Source: Bacteroidales bacterium
GTDB taxonomy: Bacteria; Bacteroidota; Bacteroidia; Bacteroidales; UBA932
Length of the DNA: 64,000 nucleotides
Direction of reading: 5' to 3'
NCBI GenBank assembly: GCA_017447265.1
Contig: JAFSOA010000007.1
Coordinates: forward strand, 62,001-126,000
Shown here piece after piece: positions 17,354 to 25,618 of the stretch (its first letter is position 1; every line of letters begins with the position of its first letter). The notes below the pieces were generated by a model. That model was not told the origin of the DNA. It worked only from the letters and a program-made list of their open reading frames with translations, and searched no databases. Position numbers and translations under genes: made by a program.

Positions 17354-18571
17354 CTAAAGTCTTGGGGGTTCATAAACAACCATGTTGCCAGTAAAACGGT
17401 TTATAGACCTATGACAAGCAAAGGCCTTGACACAGATAGCTCCGAATATTCCGGTTCCGCCTTCAATATTGCCCGGAATATTCGCATTGTCCGAATAGAG
17501 ACTTGTGAGCATGTCTCCGTCCGCCTTCTGCTTTCGCTCGTACACATATTTCAAATAACGGTCGTATTCCTTGGATACAGAGGAAAAGTACAAAATAGTA
17601 TATTCGTCATCCGGACCGACATTTTTGTCAAAAACCGCATTTTCAAAAGATCCGACCACCGTGAAATATTTGTTGGCTGATTCGACCGGCTTAAAATCAG
17701 TTACGGTAGAAAAAGCATGTCCTGATACCGGATATACATTTCTCACGCCGTTATCATAGTCTCGTGTCTGTTCGATTCTCAAAAAGCTGTCATGCATCAC
17801 AAGACCATTATACTTGGAAAAAGATGCCCGGTCATACCGGTCCCGCAGTTCATTTCCGGAAGGCGAAAAATAGTCTTCGGACTGATACTGTTTTTTCGTG
17901 ACATTAAAATTATCGGATTCCTTGTGATTGGTCGCAAGATAACGGATCGGAGTCAACTGCCCGTCACGGCCATGAAAGGCGGCTGAGATATAACAGCAGA
18001 CACTATCCTTCAACAAAAAAACAAGCCCAGGCATCACGTGATGCATAGTTGTCGCGCCCTTCATCTCCTTGAACTGGCGATAGAACGATTCGTTAAAAAA
18101 CTGGCAAACGCCCAGTTCATAAGCCAGCGGGGGTTGCTTCTGTCGGATATTCTCTTCTTCCTCTTCCAACCAGATAGCGGGCTGATATACATCTACATCT
18201 ATCAAGATACGCTCATCCGGGCAGCTTGTCTCTGCAGAGATCTCTTTGCCGTCTGGAAGGTGAATCTCCAGCCAATAGGTCTTACCGGGCTCAGGCGTCA
18301 TTGAAACAGCCCATTCGCCGGCATTCACCTTTTTTCCGGGATAAGCATACCCTTTGTCCCTGATGAAAACCTGTGCGTCATCAACCCACTCCTCCTTTCC
18401 ATCCTTCAGTGAAGACACCCAACTCAGCCTTACCGTCTGCAAAGAATCCCTCGTTAAGATACAATATACAGAAACCTGTCTCTCTCCTTTCCACGCTATC
18501 TCCACCGGATCGGAACAAGCCAAAAGGAGAAACGCCAAAAGCAAGACGACGGGAGGAAAGACTCGTTTCAT
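17354..18571 (-). CDS. DUF4249 lipoprotein, partner of the TonB receptor
   Basis: A 405-residue surface lipoprotein with lipobox LLLAC (Cys19). The fold begins with the family's opening pattern (a beta-sandwich with VSVYCILTRDSLQTVRLSW) and continues with EISAETSCPDE, then a long C-terminal domain rich in aromatic residues. DUF4249 proteins sit next to TonB-dependent receptors in Bacteroidota and probably bind the ligand at the cell surface; the ligand is unknown here. Gene order (DUF4249 first, receptor second) and the 6-nt gap indicate one transcript. Confidence 0.85.
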   Translation of the reverse strand: MKRVFPPVVLLLAFLLLACSDPVEIAWKGERQVSVYCILTRDSLQTVRLSWVSSLKDGKEEWVDDAQVFIRDKGYAYPGKKVNAGEWAVSMTPEPGKTYWLEIHLPDGKEISAETSCPDERILIDVDVYQPAIWLEEEEENIRQKQPPLAYELGVCQFFNESFYRQFKEMKGATTMHHVMPGLVFLLKDSVCCYISAAFHGRDGQLTPIRYLATNHKESDNFNVTKKQYQSEDYFSPSGNELRDRYDRASFSKYNGLVMHDSFLRIEQTRDYDNGVRNVYPVSGHAFSTVTDFKPVESANKYFTVVGSFENAVFDKNVGPDDEYTILYFSSVSKEYDRYLKYVYERKQKADGDMLTSLYSDNANIPGNIEGGTGIFGAICVKAFACHRSINRFTGNMVVYEPPRL

Positions 18572-18733
18572 TGGTTATAAATAACGCTAAATTAATTTGT
18601 AACTATAATTACTATTACAAAAATACGAAAAAGCCTTTATACTCGGGTTTAGTAAAGTCCGGTTCGAAGTTAAAGAAATGGTATTATTCCCATTATTTAT
18701 ATTTTATAATTTGGCCGTTCAAAACAATTGGCG

Positions 18734-18750
18734 TATCTTTCTTATCTTTG
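18734..18750 (+). promoter_or_regulatory. Overlapping -7 elements before lepA
   Basis: TATCTTTC (18734-18741) and TATCTTTG (18743-18750) lie directly before the lepA ATG at 18759. TTTG at 18710-18713 is 20 bp from the first. Either choice leaves a very short leader (about 2-11 nt), so the lepA mRNA may be leaderless or nearly so. Confidence 0.45.
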
Positions 18751-18758
18751 CGCTCAAT

Positions 18759-20546
18759 ATGAAAAACATCCGCAACTTCTGCATCATCGCCCATATCGAC
18801 CACGGCAAGAGCACGCTGGCCGACCGCATGCTCGAGCGCACACATACGCTCGACCAGCGGGAGATGGAAAACCAGGTGCTCGACTCCATGGATCTGGAAA
18901 AGGAGAAAGGCATCACCATCAAGAGCCACCCCATCCAGATGGAGTATGTATATAAAGGAGAAAAATATATCTTCAACCTGATCGACACCCCGGGCCATGT
19001 GGACTTCTCGTACGAGGTCTCGCGCGCCATCGCCTCGTGCGAAGGCGCCCTCCTCGTGGTCGACGCCACGCAGGGCATCCAGGCCCAGACCATCTCGAAC
19101 CTCTACCTGGCCATCGAACACGACCTTGAGATCGTGCCGGTGCTCAACAAGATCGACATGGATGCGGCCATGGTCGACGTGGTGCGCGACCAGGTGGTGG
19201 ATCTGCTGGGCTGCGATCCGGACGATGTGCTGCTGGCTTCCGCCCGCACGGGCGAAGGCGTGGACGCGGTGCTCGACGCCATCGTGGAGCGCATCCCCGC
19301 GCCCCAGGGCAATCCCGATGCGCCGCTGCAGGCCTTGATCTTCGATTCCGTATTCAATTCCTTCCGCGGCATCATCGCCTACTTCAAGGTGGAGAACGGC
19401 TCCATCCGCACGGGCGACCGCGTGAAATTCGTCAACACGGGCAAGGAATACACCGCCGACGAGGTGGGCGTGCTGAAGATGAAGCTCTGCCCCACGGGCG
19501 AGATTCCCTGCGGATCGGTGGGTTATATCATCTCGGGCATCAAGACGGCGGTCGAGGTGAAGGTGGGCGACACCATCACCCATGTTGCGCAGCCTTGCGC
19601 GGCGGCCATCGCCGGGTTCGAGGATGTGAAGCCGATGCTCTATGCGGGCATGTTTCCCGTGACGGCCGACCAGTACGAGGACCTGCGCGCCTCGCTCGAG
19701 AAATTCCAGCTCAACGACGCTTCGCTGGTATTCGAGCCGGAGAGCTCCCTGGCGCTGGGCTTCGGCTTCCGCTGCGGCTTCCTGGGTCTGCTCCACATGG
19801 AGATCGTGCAGGAGCGCCTGTTCCGTGAATTCGACATGGACGTGGTGACCACGGTCCCGAACGTTTCTTATAAGGTATATACGACGCAGGGCGAGTGCAT
19901 CGACGTGCACAACCCTTCCGGCCTGCCGGCCCCCACGCTCATCGACCACATCGAAGAGCCGTTCATCCAGGCGCAGGTCATCAGCAAGAGCGAGTTCTAC
20001 GGACCCATCATGAAGCTCTGCCTCGACAAGCGCGGCATCCTCAAGAGCGAGCACTACCTGACCGCCGACCGCGTCGAGCTGACCTATGAGATGCCGCTCT
20101 CCGAGATCGTGTTCGACTTCTACGACAAGCTCAAGAGCATCTCGAAAGGCTACGCTTCCTTCGACTACCATGTCATCGGCTTCCGGCCAGCCAAGCTCGT
20201 GAAGCTCGACATCCTGCTCAACGGCGAGCCGGCCGACGCGCTGTCGACCCTGATCCACCAGGACCACGCCTACGACTTTGGCCGGAAGATCTGCGAAAAA
20301 CTCAAGGAGCTGATTCCGCGCCAGCAGTTCGACATCGCCATCCAGGCCGCCATCGGCGCCAAGATCATCGCCCGCGAGACGGTGCGGCAGGTGCGCAAGG
20401 ACGTGACGGCCAAGTGCTATGGCGGCGACATCACCCGAAAGCGCAAACTCCTCGAAAAGCAGAAGGCCGGCAAGACGCGCATGCGCCAGATCGGCCAGGT
20501 CGAAGTGCCGCAGTCCGCCTTCATGGCGGTGCTCAAGCTCGACTAG
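18759..20546 (+). CDS. lepA: Elongation factor 4 (LepA)
   Basis: A ribosome-associated GTPase that back-translocates or remodels stalled ribosomes. The 595-residue product has all G motifs: AHIDHGKST (G1), [12 protein letters not shown] (G3), NKIDM (G4). These are followed by the EF-G-like domains II, III and V and the LepA-specific C-terminal domain ([20 protein letters not shown] in part). I start at [14 protein letters not shown], because an upstream in-frame ATG at 18678 would add 27 hydrophobic residues not found in the family and would overlap the promoter. Confidence 0.97.
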   Translation: MKNIRNFCIIAHIDHGKSTLADRMLERTHTLDQREMENQVLDSMDLEKEKGITIKSHPIQMEYVYKGEKYIFNLIDTPGHVDFSYEVSRAIASCEGALLVVDATQGIQAQTISNLYLAIEHDLEIVPVLNKIDMDAAMVDVVRDQVVDLLGCDPDDVLLASARTGEGVDAVLDAIVERIPAPQGNPDAPLQALIFDSVFNSFRGIIAYFKVENGSIRTGDRVKFVNTGKEYTADEVGVLKMKLCPTGEIPCGSVGYIISGIKTAVEVKVGDTITHVAQPCAAAIAGFEDVKPMLYAGMFPVTADQYEDLRASLEKFQLNDASLVFEPESSLALGFGFRCGFLGLLHMEIVQERLFREFDMDVVTTVPNVSYKVYTTQGECIDVHNPSGLPAPTLIDHIEEPFIQAQVISKSEFYGPIMKLCLDKRGILKSEHYLTADRVELTYEMPLSEIVFDFYDKLKSISKGYASFDYHVIGFRPAKLVKLDILLNGEPADALSTLIHQDHAYDFGRKICEKLKELIPRQQFDIAIQAAIGAKIIARETVRQVRKDVTAKCYGGDITRKRKLLEKQKAGKTRMRQIGQVEVPQSAFMAVLKLD

Positions 20547-20551
20547 CGAAA

Positions 20552-20575
20552 AAAAGCGGCCCGAAAGCCGCTTTT
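20552..20575. terminator. Bidirectional terminator between lepA and the Spy-like gene
   Basis: AAAAGCGGC (20552-20560) pairs with GCCGCTTTT (20567-20575) around a 6-nt loop. A-run and T-run ends allow use from both sides of this convergent pair. Confidence 0.8.
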
Positions 20576-20576
20576 C

Positions 20577-21083
20577 TCATTTCTTGTCTTTTCCCTTCGT
20601 TTCCCGCGGGTCAGGACCCTGCTGATGCTTCTTCAGGTTGTTGATCATGCGCCGCTGGAAGGCTTCTTCGGCCTGGTAGAGCTTGGCTACCTTACGGATA
20701 GGCAGCACCTGCTTGAATTTCGGATACCAGTCGGACAACACCTGGTTGGAGGCTTTGTTGGCTTCGATATAGGCGTCCAGTTTCTTTTCCAGTTCGGCAT
20801 CGGAGAGTTCCTCGGATTTCTTGCCGCGGAATTCGCCGAAGGCATCCTTCATCTTTTTGTGGGCGGCCAGCGACTCTTTCCAGCACTGGTTGTACACCGG
20901 CCAGAACACCTGCGCCTCTTCAGGCGAAAGATCCAGCTCCTGCGTGATGAAAGCGATCTTTTCGGACTGGATACGCTCGAATTCTTTCTTGCGCTGCTCC
21001 TCGTTCTGTTTGTGACCCTGCGGCTGGGCGAAAAGAGAAACTGCCATCACGAGGCAGGCCGCTACGCTGATGATTCTTTTCAT
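20577..21083 (-). CDS. Spy/CpxP-like periplasmic helical protein
   Basis: A 168-residue exported protein: signal peptide ending SLFAQ, then an all-helical, highly charged mature part. The segment IAFITQELDLSPEEAQVFWPVYNQ resembles the LTxxQ-type motif of periplasmic chaperone or metal-sensing proteins (shown here in under 20-residue parts: ITQELDLSPEEAQVFWPVY). It is the last gene of a cluster with a membrane protein and an ECF sigma factor, an arrangement common in Bacteroidota stress loci. The start MKRIIS (21083) is preferred over an ATG 18 nt upstream because it opens the signal peptide and avoids the previous gene's stop. Confidence 0.78.
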   Translation of the reverse strand: MKRIISVAACLVMAVSLFAQPQGHKQNEEQRKKEFERIQSEKIAFITQELDLSPEEAQVFWPVYNQCWKESLAAHKKMKDAFGEFRGKKSEELSDAELEKKLDAYIEANKASNQVLSDWYPKFKQVLPIRKVAKLYQAEEAFQRRMINNLKKHQQGPDPRETKGKDKK

Positions 21084-21084
21084 G

Positions 21085-21525
21085 TCAGTAGGATTGTGCA
21101 TAAATCTCGGCCAGGTCGGAGAACGAGAGTTCGGTCGCGAGGTAGTTAACGATGGTTTCCTCGTCCAGTTCGGTCTCCTCGGCCAGGTTGGACTGATAAT
21201 AATCGATGAGCGAAGCCGGACGGATCATCTCCTCCTCTGCGGTGGCATATCCCGCCACATCGGTGGAGACCTCGCCGCGGCCCAGCGTCCGGGTCAGGGA
21301 AAGCACGCCGTAGCCCATGCCGAAGATCAGGGCGAACATCGCGGCGAGGGTCAGCGCCGGCTTCAGGACGGCCCAGATACGGACCTTCCGGGAAGTCTCG
21401 GGCTGCGCTTCGGCGGCGATGCGGGCCATCAGGCGGTCTTCCAGTCCATCGAAGTAGCCTTCGGGGGTCTTGAAGGGCTGTCCGGCCTGGCGGGCGCGTT
21501 CCAGAATATCTTGCTGTTCGTTCAT
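21085..21525 (-). CDS. Single-pass membrane protein, possible anti-sigma factor
   Basis: A 146-residue protein with a cytoplasmic N-terminus (FKTPEGYFDGLEDRLMARI), one membrane helix (about residues 54-75) and an acidic C-terminus ending near AELSFSDLAEIYAQSY. It lies directly downstream of an ECF sigma factor gene, which is where anti-sigma factors are encoded, but I see no zinc-binding ZAS motif, so the role is inferred from position. The FxTPxGYFxxLxxR pattern is recurrent in Bacteroidota membrane proteins beside ECF sigma genes. Confidence 0.65.
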   Translation of the reverse strand: MNEQQDILERARQAGQPFKTPEGYFDGLEDRLMARIAAEAQPETSRKVRIWAVLKPALTLAAMFALIFGMGYGVLSLTRTLGRGEVSTDVAGYATAEEEMIRPASLIDYYQSNLAEETELDEETIVNYLATELSFSDLAEIYAQSY

Positions 21526-21558
21526 ACGCTTTCTTAGACGATGATTTTGGACAAAGGT

Positions 21559-22098
21559 TTAATACCTGGCATCTATTTCTTCTTTCATCCAGCTCTTTAC
21601 CTTTTCATAGGCATGGTGATAGGACGCTTTCAGGGCGCCTTCGCTGGTCTCGAGCACCTGCGCGATCTTCTCGTAGGGCATCTCTTCGAAGTAGCGGAGG
21701 TTGAACACGGCCTTCTGCTTGGGCGGCAGTTTGGCGATGGCTTTGTAGAGCGAGCGCTGCAGCTGGTCGCCGTCGAACCAGGTGTCGGTCGACAGGCGGT
21801 CTGCCGCTTCCAGGGTGAGGCTCCCGCCCCGCGTCTGCTGGCGGGAAAGGAAGGTCAGCGATTCATTGGTCGCAATGCGGTAAAGCCAGGTATACAGCTG
21901 CGCATCGCCACGGAAACGGTCGAGCGACTGCCAGACCTTCACAAAGGTGTTCTGCAGGCAGTCGTCGGTATCGTCGTGATCGAGCACCATGCGGCGGATA
22001 TGCCAGTAAAGGCGCTCCTTATAGCTGGACACGAGTCCACGGAACGCCTTTTCACGCTCGCCGGAACGGTAGAGTTGCAGTATTTCCTGATCGGTCAT
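21559..22098 (-). CDS. ECF-type RNA polymerase sigma factor
   Basis: A 179-residue sigma-70 family protein with region 2 (RRMVLDHDDTDDCLQNTFVK, WQSLDRFRGDAQLYTWLYRI in part) and region 4 (LPPKQKAVFNLRYFEEMPYE followed by KIAQVLETSEGALKASYHHA). Its ATG overlaps the stop of the transketolase C-subunit gene (ATGA), so its expression is tied to that of a carbohydrate enzyme. The likely regulatory partner is the membrane protein encoded next. Confidence 0.93.
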   Translation of the reverse strand: MTDQEILQLYRSGEREKAFRGLVSSYKERLYWHIRRMVLDHDDTDDCLQNTFVKVWQSLDRFRGDAQLYTWLYRIATNESLTFLSRQQTRGGSLTLEAADRLSTDTWFDGDQLQRSLYKAIAKLPPKQKAVFNLRYFEEMPYEKIAQVLETSEGALKASYHHAYEKVKSWMKEEIDARY

Positions 22099-23039
22099 CG
22101 CAGCGACAGCGCTGCCTCGACGATATGCCGTGCATCCAGTCCGTAGGCCGCCATCAGTTCAGCAGGTTTTCCGCTCTGGCCGAACTGGTCGTCAATGGCC
22201 ACGAAACGCATCGGGGTCGGGCAGCTGGCTGCCAACACTCCTGCAATAACCTCGCCAAGTCCGCCGGCGATCAGATGCTCTTCCGCCACCACCACGCGCC
22301 CTGTCTTGCGGGCCGAAGCGACGACCGCCTCCTTGTCGAGCGGCTTGATGGTCGCAATGTCGATCAGGTCGACGCTGACACCTTGGGTTTCCAGTTCCCT
22401 GGCCGCCTGGATGGCTTCCCACACGAGATGGCCCGTGGCGAAGATCGAGACATCCTTGCCTTCATTGAGCCGGATGGCCTTGCCGATCTCGAAGGGCTGG
22501 TCGGCCGGGGTGAAGTTGGGAACGCCCGGACGGCCGAAGCGCAGGTAGACGGGACCGTCCCAGGCAGCGGCGGCGATGGTCGCAGCCTTGGTCTGGTTGT
22601 AGTCGCAGGGGTTGATGACCACCATATGGGGCAGCATCCGCATGATGCCGATATCTTCGAGGGTCTGGTGGGTGGCGCCGTCCTCGCCCAGGGTGATGCC
22701 GGCGTGCGACGCGGCGATTTTCACGTTGGTCTGCGAATAGCACACCGACTGGCGGATCTGGTCCATTACGCGCGCGCTCGCGAAATTGGCAAAGGTGCCG
22801 ATGAAGGGAATATAGCCCGCGATGGCCAGGCCGGCAGCCATGCCGACCATGTTGGCCTCGGCGATGCCCACCTCGAAGAAGCGGTCGGGGTGCTCCGCCG
22901 CAAACTGGTCCATCTTGAGCGAACCCTTGAGGTCGGCGGTCAGCGCTACGACCATCGGGTTGCGATGGCCCAATTCTGCCAGGCCGGCACCGAAGCCGGA
23001 ACGGGTGTCCTTTTTACCGGTATCTACATATTCTTTCAT
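22095..23039 (-). CDS. Transketolase, C-terminal subunit
   Basis: The 314-residue product corresponds to the pyrimidine-binding and C-terminal domains of transketolase (pentose phosphate pathway, two-carbon transfer between sugar phosphates). Visible are DLKGSL.MDQFAAEHPDRF, the conserved glutamate region FFEVGIAEANMVGMAAGLA and the SHAGITLGEDGATHQ loop. It pairs with the N-subunit gene directly upstream (4-nt overlap). The start MKEYVD at 23039 was chosen because it overlaps that stop as ATGA; a longer frame would run well into the neighbour. Confidence 0.93.
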   Translation of the reverse strand: MKEYVDTGKKDTRSGFGAGLAELGHRNPMVVALTADLKGSLKMDQFAAEHPDRFFEVGIAEANMVGMAAGLAIAGYIPFIGTFANFASARVMDQIRQSVCYSQTNVKIAASHAGITLGEDGATHQTLEDIGIMRMLPHMVVINPCDYNQTKAATIAAAAWDGPVYLRFGRPGVPNFTPADQPFEIGKAIRLNEGKDVSIFATGHLVWEAIQAARELETQGVSVDLIDIATIKPLDKEAVVASARKTGRVVVAEEHLIAGGLGEVIAGVLAASCPTPMRFVAIDDQFGQSGKPAELMAAYGLDARHIVEAALSLR

Positions 23040-23881
23040 AAGGCAAAGTCTCCCATCGTTTCTTCGAGTTGTTTCATGGCTTCCGCGCACTGTTCCACGG
23101 AAGGGTTCTTGCCGTGCCACTTGCAGGTGCCGGCCATGAAGTCGACCCCGTGGCCCATCTCCGTATGCCAGAGGATCATCACCGGCTTGCCCTGGCCCAG
23201 TTTTTCCCGGGCGGCTTTGAAGCTGCCTTCAATCGCGGAAAAATTGTGTCCGTCGCCTTCAAGCACCGTCCAGCCGAAGGCTTCCCATTTGGCATACAGG
23301 TCGCCCAGGCCGGCCACTTCTTCGGTCGTGCCGTCGATCTGCTGGTGGTTCCAGTCGGTCATCGCGATCAGGTTGTCCACCTTGTGGTGGGCGGCCGACA
23401 TCGCGGCTTCCCAGATCTGGCCTTCTTCCGTCTCACCGTCGCCGATCAGGACATAGACGGTGCGGGGATCCTTGTTGAGTTTCTTGGCCAGGGCGGCGCC
23501 GATGGCCACGGAAAGGCCCTGGCCCAGGGAGCCGGCGGCCTGGTTCACGCCCGGAAGACCCTTTTCCACGCAGGGATGGCCCTGGAGCCGGGTGCCGAAG
23601 CGGCGGAACGTGGCCAGCTCGGCGACCGGGAAATAGCCGCGGCGGGCCAGCACGCTATAGAGAACCGGTGAGATGTGTCCCGCCGAGAGAAAGAACTGGT
23701 CGAGTCCTTCTCCGCTGCGGCGCCATGTCTCCGGCGTCACGTTCATTTCTTTGAAAAACAGATAGGTCAGGACATCGGTAGCGCTCAGCGACCCGCCCGG
23801 GTGGCCCGAAGCGGCGGCCGTGACCATGCGCACGATATCCCTCCGCACCTGCGAAGCGATTTGTTGAAAGGTATATTCCAT
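23036..23881 (-). CDS. Transketolase, N-terminal subunit
   Basis: A 281-residue subunit with the thiamine-diphosphate site: SGHPGGSLSATDVLTYLF, QAAGSLGQGLSVAIGAALA and the metal/TPP motif GDGETEEGQIWEAAMSAAHH. With the downstream gene it forms a split transketolase, a form common in anaerobes. It heads a minus-strand operon that also carries the ECF sigma factor, a membrane protein and a Spy-like protein. ATG 23881 is the first codon with family similarity. The promoter contains a strong palindrome. Confidence 0.93.
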   Translation of the reverse strand: MEYTFQQIASQVRRDIVRMVTAAASGHPGGSLSATDVLTYLFFKEMNVTPETWRRSGEGLDQFFLSAGHISPVLYSVLARRGYFPVAELATFRRFGTRLQGHPCVEKGLPGVNQAAGSLGQGLSVAIGAALAKKLNKDPRTVYVLIGDGETEEGQIWEAAMSAAHHKVDNLIAMTDWNHQQIDGTTEEVAGLGDLYAKWEAFGWTVLEGDGHNFSAIEGSFKAAREKLGQGKPVMILWHTEMGHGVDFMAGTCKWHGKNPSVEQCAEAMKQLEETMGDFAL

Positions 23882-23895
23882 AATGGTTGAAGAGA

Positions 23896-23922
23896 TGTTT
23901 TCCGTTACGGAAAACAAAGATA
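23896..23922 (-). promoter_or_regulatory. Palindromic operator candidate over the transketolase promoter
   Basis: TGTTTTCCGT (23896-23905) and ACGGAAAACA (23907-23916) are perfect 10-bp arms around a single T. On the minus strand TATCTTTG (23922-23915) is a -7 element, so the dyad covers the expected start point near 23908. That position fits a repressor site better than an RNA hairpin, since only half of the dyad would be transcribed. Confidence 0.6.
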
Positions 23923-24140
23923 CGAAACATCCTCCATTTTTTTGTATTTTTGTGATGATGTTGAATCCGCGACCCTGAAACCAAAAAATTGATCTATTCC
24001 AAGTAAAAACCCTCGTTTTTGAACGATTTTTACCAAGTTTTGTAGCCTTTTGACCTGTTATCCTTCTTTCAACGCTAATTTTGCTCTCGAATTCAGACGT
24101 GAAACAATTCGAAAATTTAACAATTAAAATAACAGGTATT

Positions 24141-25598
24141 ATGAAAAAGAAAGGTATCCTCATTCTCGCTTCCGTAGTCGTCATTTGCGCCCTCGGTCTT
24201 GTCCTCTCCCCCCTCATGGACTGGAATGTCAACAGCGACCAGACCAGCGGCAACATCGGCAAAACCTCCCGCTTCTCGCGCAAGACTGCCGTTGAAGGTG
24301 TCAGCAACATGCAGGAACTCCTCCTCAATGACGAAGCATATAAAAATGGTGTCGTGGCCGGTTATGTAGTCATGCAGACCCGCGCCAAACAGTTCGACGC
24401 CCTTGTGGATCTTTCCAACCAGGCAGCCGGCGGCATCAGCGAATTCGACGCCGTCCTCAAGGACATGAACGATATCCGTCCGACGATCAACAACGTCTGC
24501 GCCTCGCTCACTGAAGCCGGAAACGACATCAACGCCGCCCTGGGCGGACAGAACCGTCCCGACCTGGCCCAGAACACCATCAACGCTTCGCTGGCCTACA
24601 CCACGCTCCAGAAGCAGAACAAGCTGGCCGACCGTTTCATTACGACGACCGACAACTATCTGAAGAACGCCGATGGCAGCGAGCAACTGAAATTCGTCCG
24701 CGACCAGTGGGTGAACTACCAGCAGATGACCGCCGCCCTGAACAATGACACGAAAGCCGCCGCCGAACTCGAGAAGAAAGGCTATACGCTGACCCCTGAG
24801 CAGACCGCAAACGCGCTGAACAATTGCTATCTCAGCGATGCCACCGTCCTGATCAGCAATGCGTACCTCAGCAATACCCTGGACGTCGACAACAACATCT
24901 CCAACATCATTAACAATGACGTGTTCCAGCACGCCGTCCTCGCCTGCTCGACCAACGATGTAGCCAGCGGCAAGACCCTTGGCGAAGTTGTCAACGATAT
25001 GGTCAGCAACAGTGAAAATCTCAGCAACATTACCAATGAGGTGATTTCCAACGAAACGATTGTCCGCAATATCGTCAACGAGACGATCAGCAACATCACC
25101 AACGAGACCGTCAGCAATATCACGAACGAGACTGTCAGCAACATCACCAACGAGACCGTCAGCAATATTACGAACGAGACCGTCAGCAATATTACGAACG
25201 AGACCGTCAGCAATATTACGAACGAGACTGTCAGCAACATCACGAATGAGACCGTCAGCAACATCACCAACGAAGTTGTCAGCAACATCACCAATGAGGT
25301 CGTCAGCTTCCACATGCTGAGCAACGCGGTTCTCGGCAATTCCACAGAGATCATGAAATCTTTTGATCAAGTGGTTATCAAGAATGCTGTTCTCTCCAAC
25401 TCTGATGTGATGCGTAACAGCAGTGACGTGATGCGTAACAGCAGTGACGTGATGCGTAACAGCAGCGACGTGATGCGCAACAGCAGCGACGTGATGCGCA
25501 ACAGCAGCGACGTGATGCGCAACAGCATCAATGACGCCATCAAGAACATGGCTGTCGGCAACCAGACCGGTGTCGGCTTCCTCGTCAAAGACTTATAA
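24141..25598 (+). CDS. Exported or membrane-anchored protein with octa- and heptapeptide repeats
   Basis: I do not recognise this 485-residue protein. It begins with MKKKGILILASVVVICALGL, a signal peptide or membrane anchor. Residues about 50-270 look helical (VSNMQELLLNDEAYKNGVVA; many Asn, Asp, Leu). Then come two repeat arrays: nine 8-residue units of the type NETVSNIT (residues about 313-384) and six 7-residue units of the type DVMRNSS (about 422-463), separated by a short spacer. The closing residues are GVGFLVKDL. Composition is rich in Asn and Ser, poor in Pro. The gene lies 20 nt before a metalloprotease/barrel gene, and a PrsW-like protease follows, so a surface or periplasmic role is likely. 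ATG 24141 is used because it opens the signal peptide; an in-frame ATG 60 nt upstream adds a polar lead. Confidence 0.8.
   Translation: MKKKGILILASVVVICALGLVLSPLMDWNVNSDQTSGNIGKTSRFSRKTAVEGVSNMQELLLNDEAYKNGVVAGYVVMQTRAKQFDALVDLSNQAAGGISEFDAVLKDMNDIRPTINNVCASLTEAGNDINAALGGQNRPDLAQNTINASLAYTTLQKQNKLADRFITTTDNYLKNADGSEQLKFVRDQWVNYQQMTAALNNDTKAAAELEKKGYTLTPEQTANALNNCYLSDATVLISNAYLSNTLDVDNNISNIINNDVFQHAVLACSTNDVASGKTLGEVVNDMVSNSENLSNITNEVISNETIVRNIVNETISNITNETVSNITNETVSNITNETVSNITNETVSNITNETVSNITNETVSNITNETVSNITNEVVSNITNEVVSFHMLSNAVLGNSTEIMKSFDQVVIKNAVLSNSDVMRNSSDVMRNSSDVMRNSSDVMRNSSDVMRNSSDVMRNSINDAIKNMAVGNQTGVGFLVKDL
25077..25292 (+). repeat. Nine tandem 24-bp units encoding NETVSNIT-type octapeptides
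   Basis: Units start every 24 bp from 25077. Seven read NETVSNIT, the first NETISNIT and the last NEVVSNIT; a tenth partial unit follows. Several neighbouring units (25149-25220) are identical at the DNA level, which points to recent slippage or unequal exchange. Unit length keeps the frame. Confidence 0.95.
25404..25529 (+). repeat. Six tandem 21-bp units encoding DVMRNSS-type heptapeptides
   Basis: Units start every 21 bp from 25404; the last ends in Ile and not Ser. Differences between units are nearly all synonymous third-position changes (GAT/GAC, CGT/CGC, AGT/AGC), so copies are recent or the peptide is under selection. Confidence 0.95.
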
Positions 25599-25618
25599 TC
25601 AAACCTACTCTTTCAACC

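Noticed and set aside
23882..24140. Additional gene in the 259-bp gap before the repeat protein
   Set aside because: The sequence is A/T-rich promoter DNA; the extension of neighbouring frames into it gives low-complexity translations without family similarity.
25077..25529. Regularly spaced repeats that could suggest a CRISPR array
   Set aside because: The repeats are contiguous, have no unique spacers, keep one open frame with a plausible signal peptide, and no cas genes are present.
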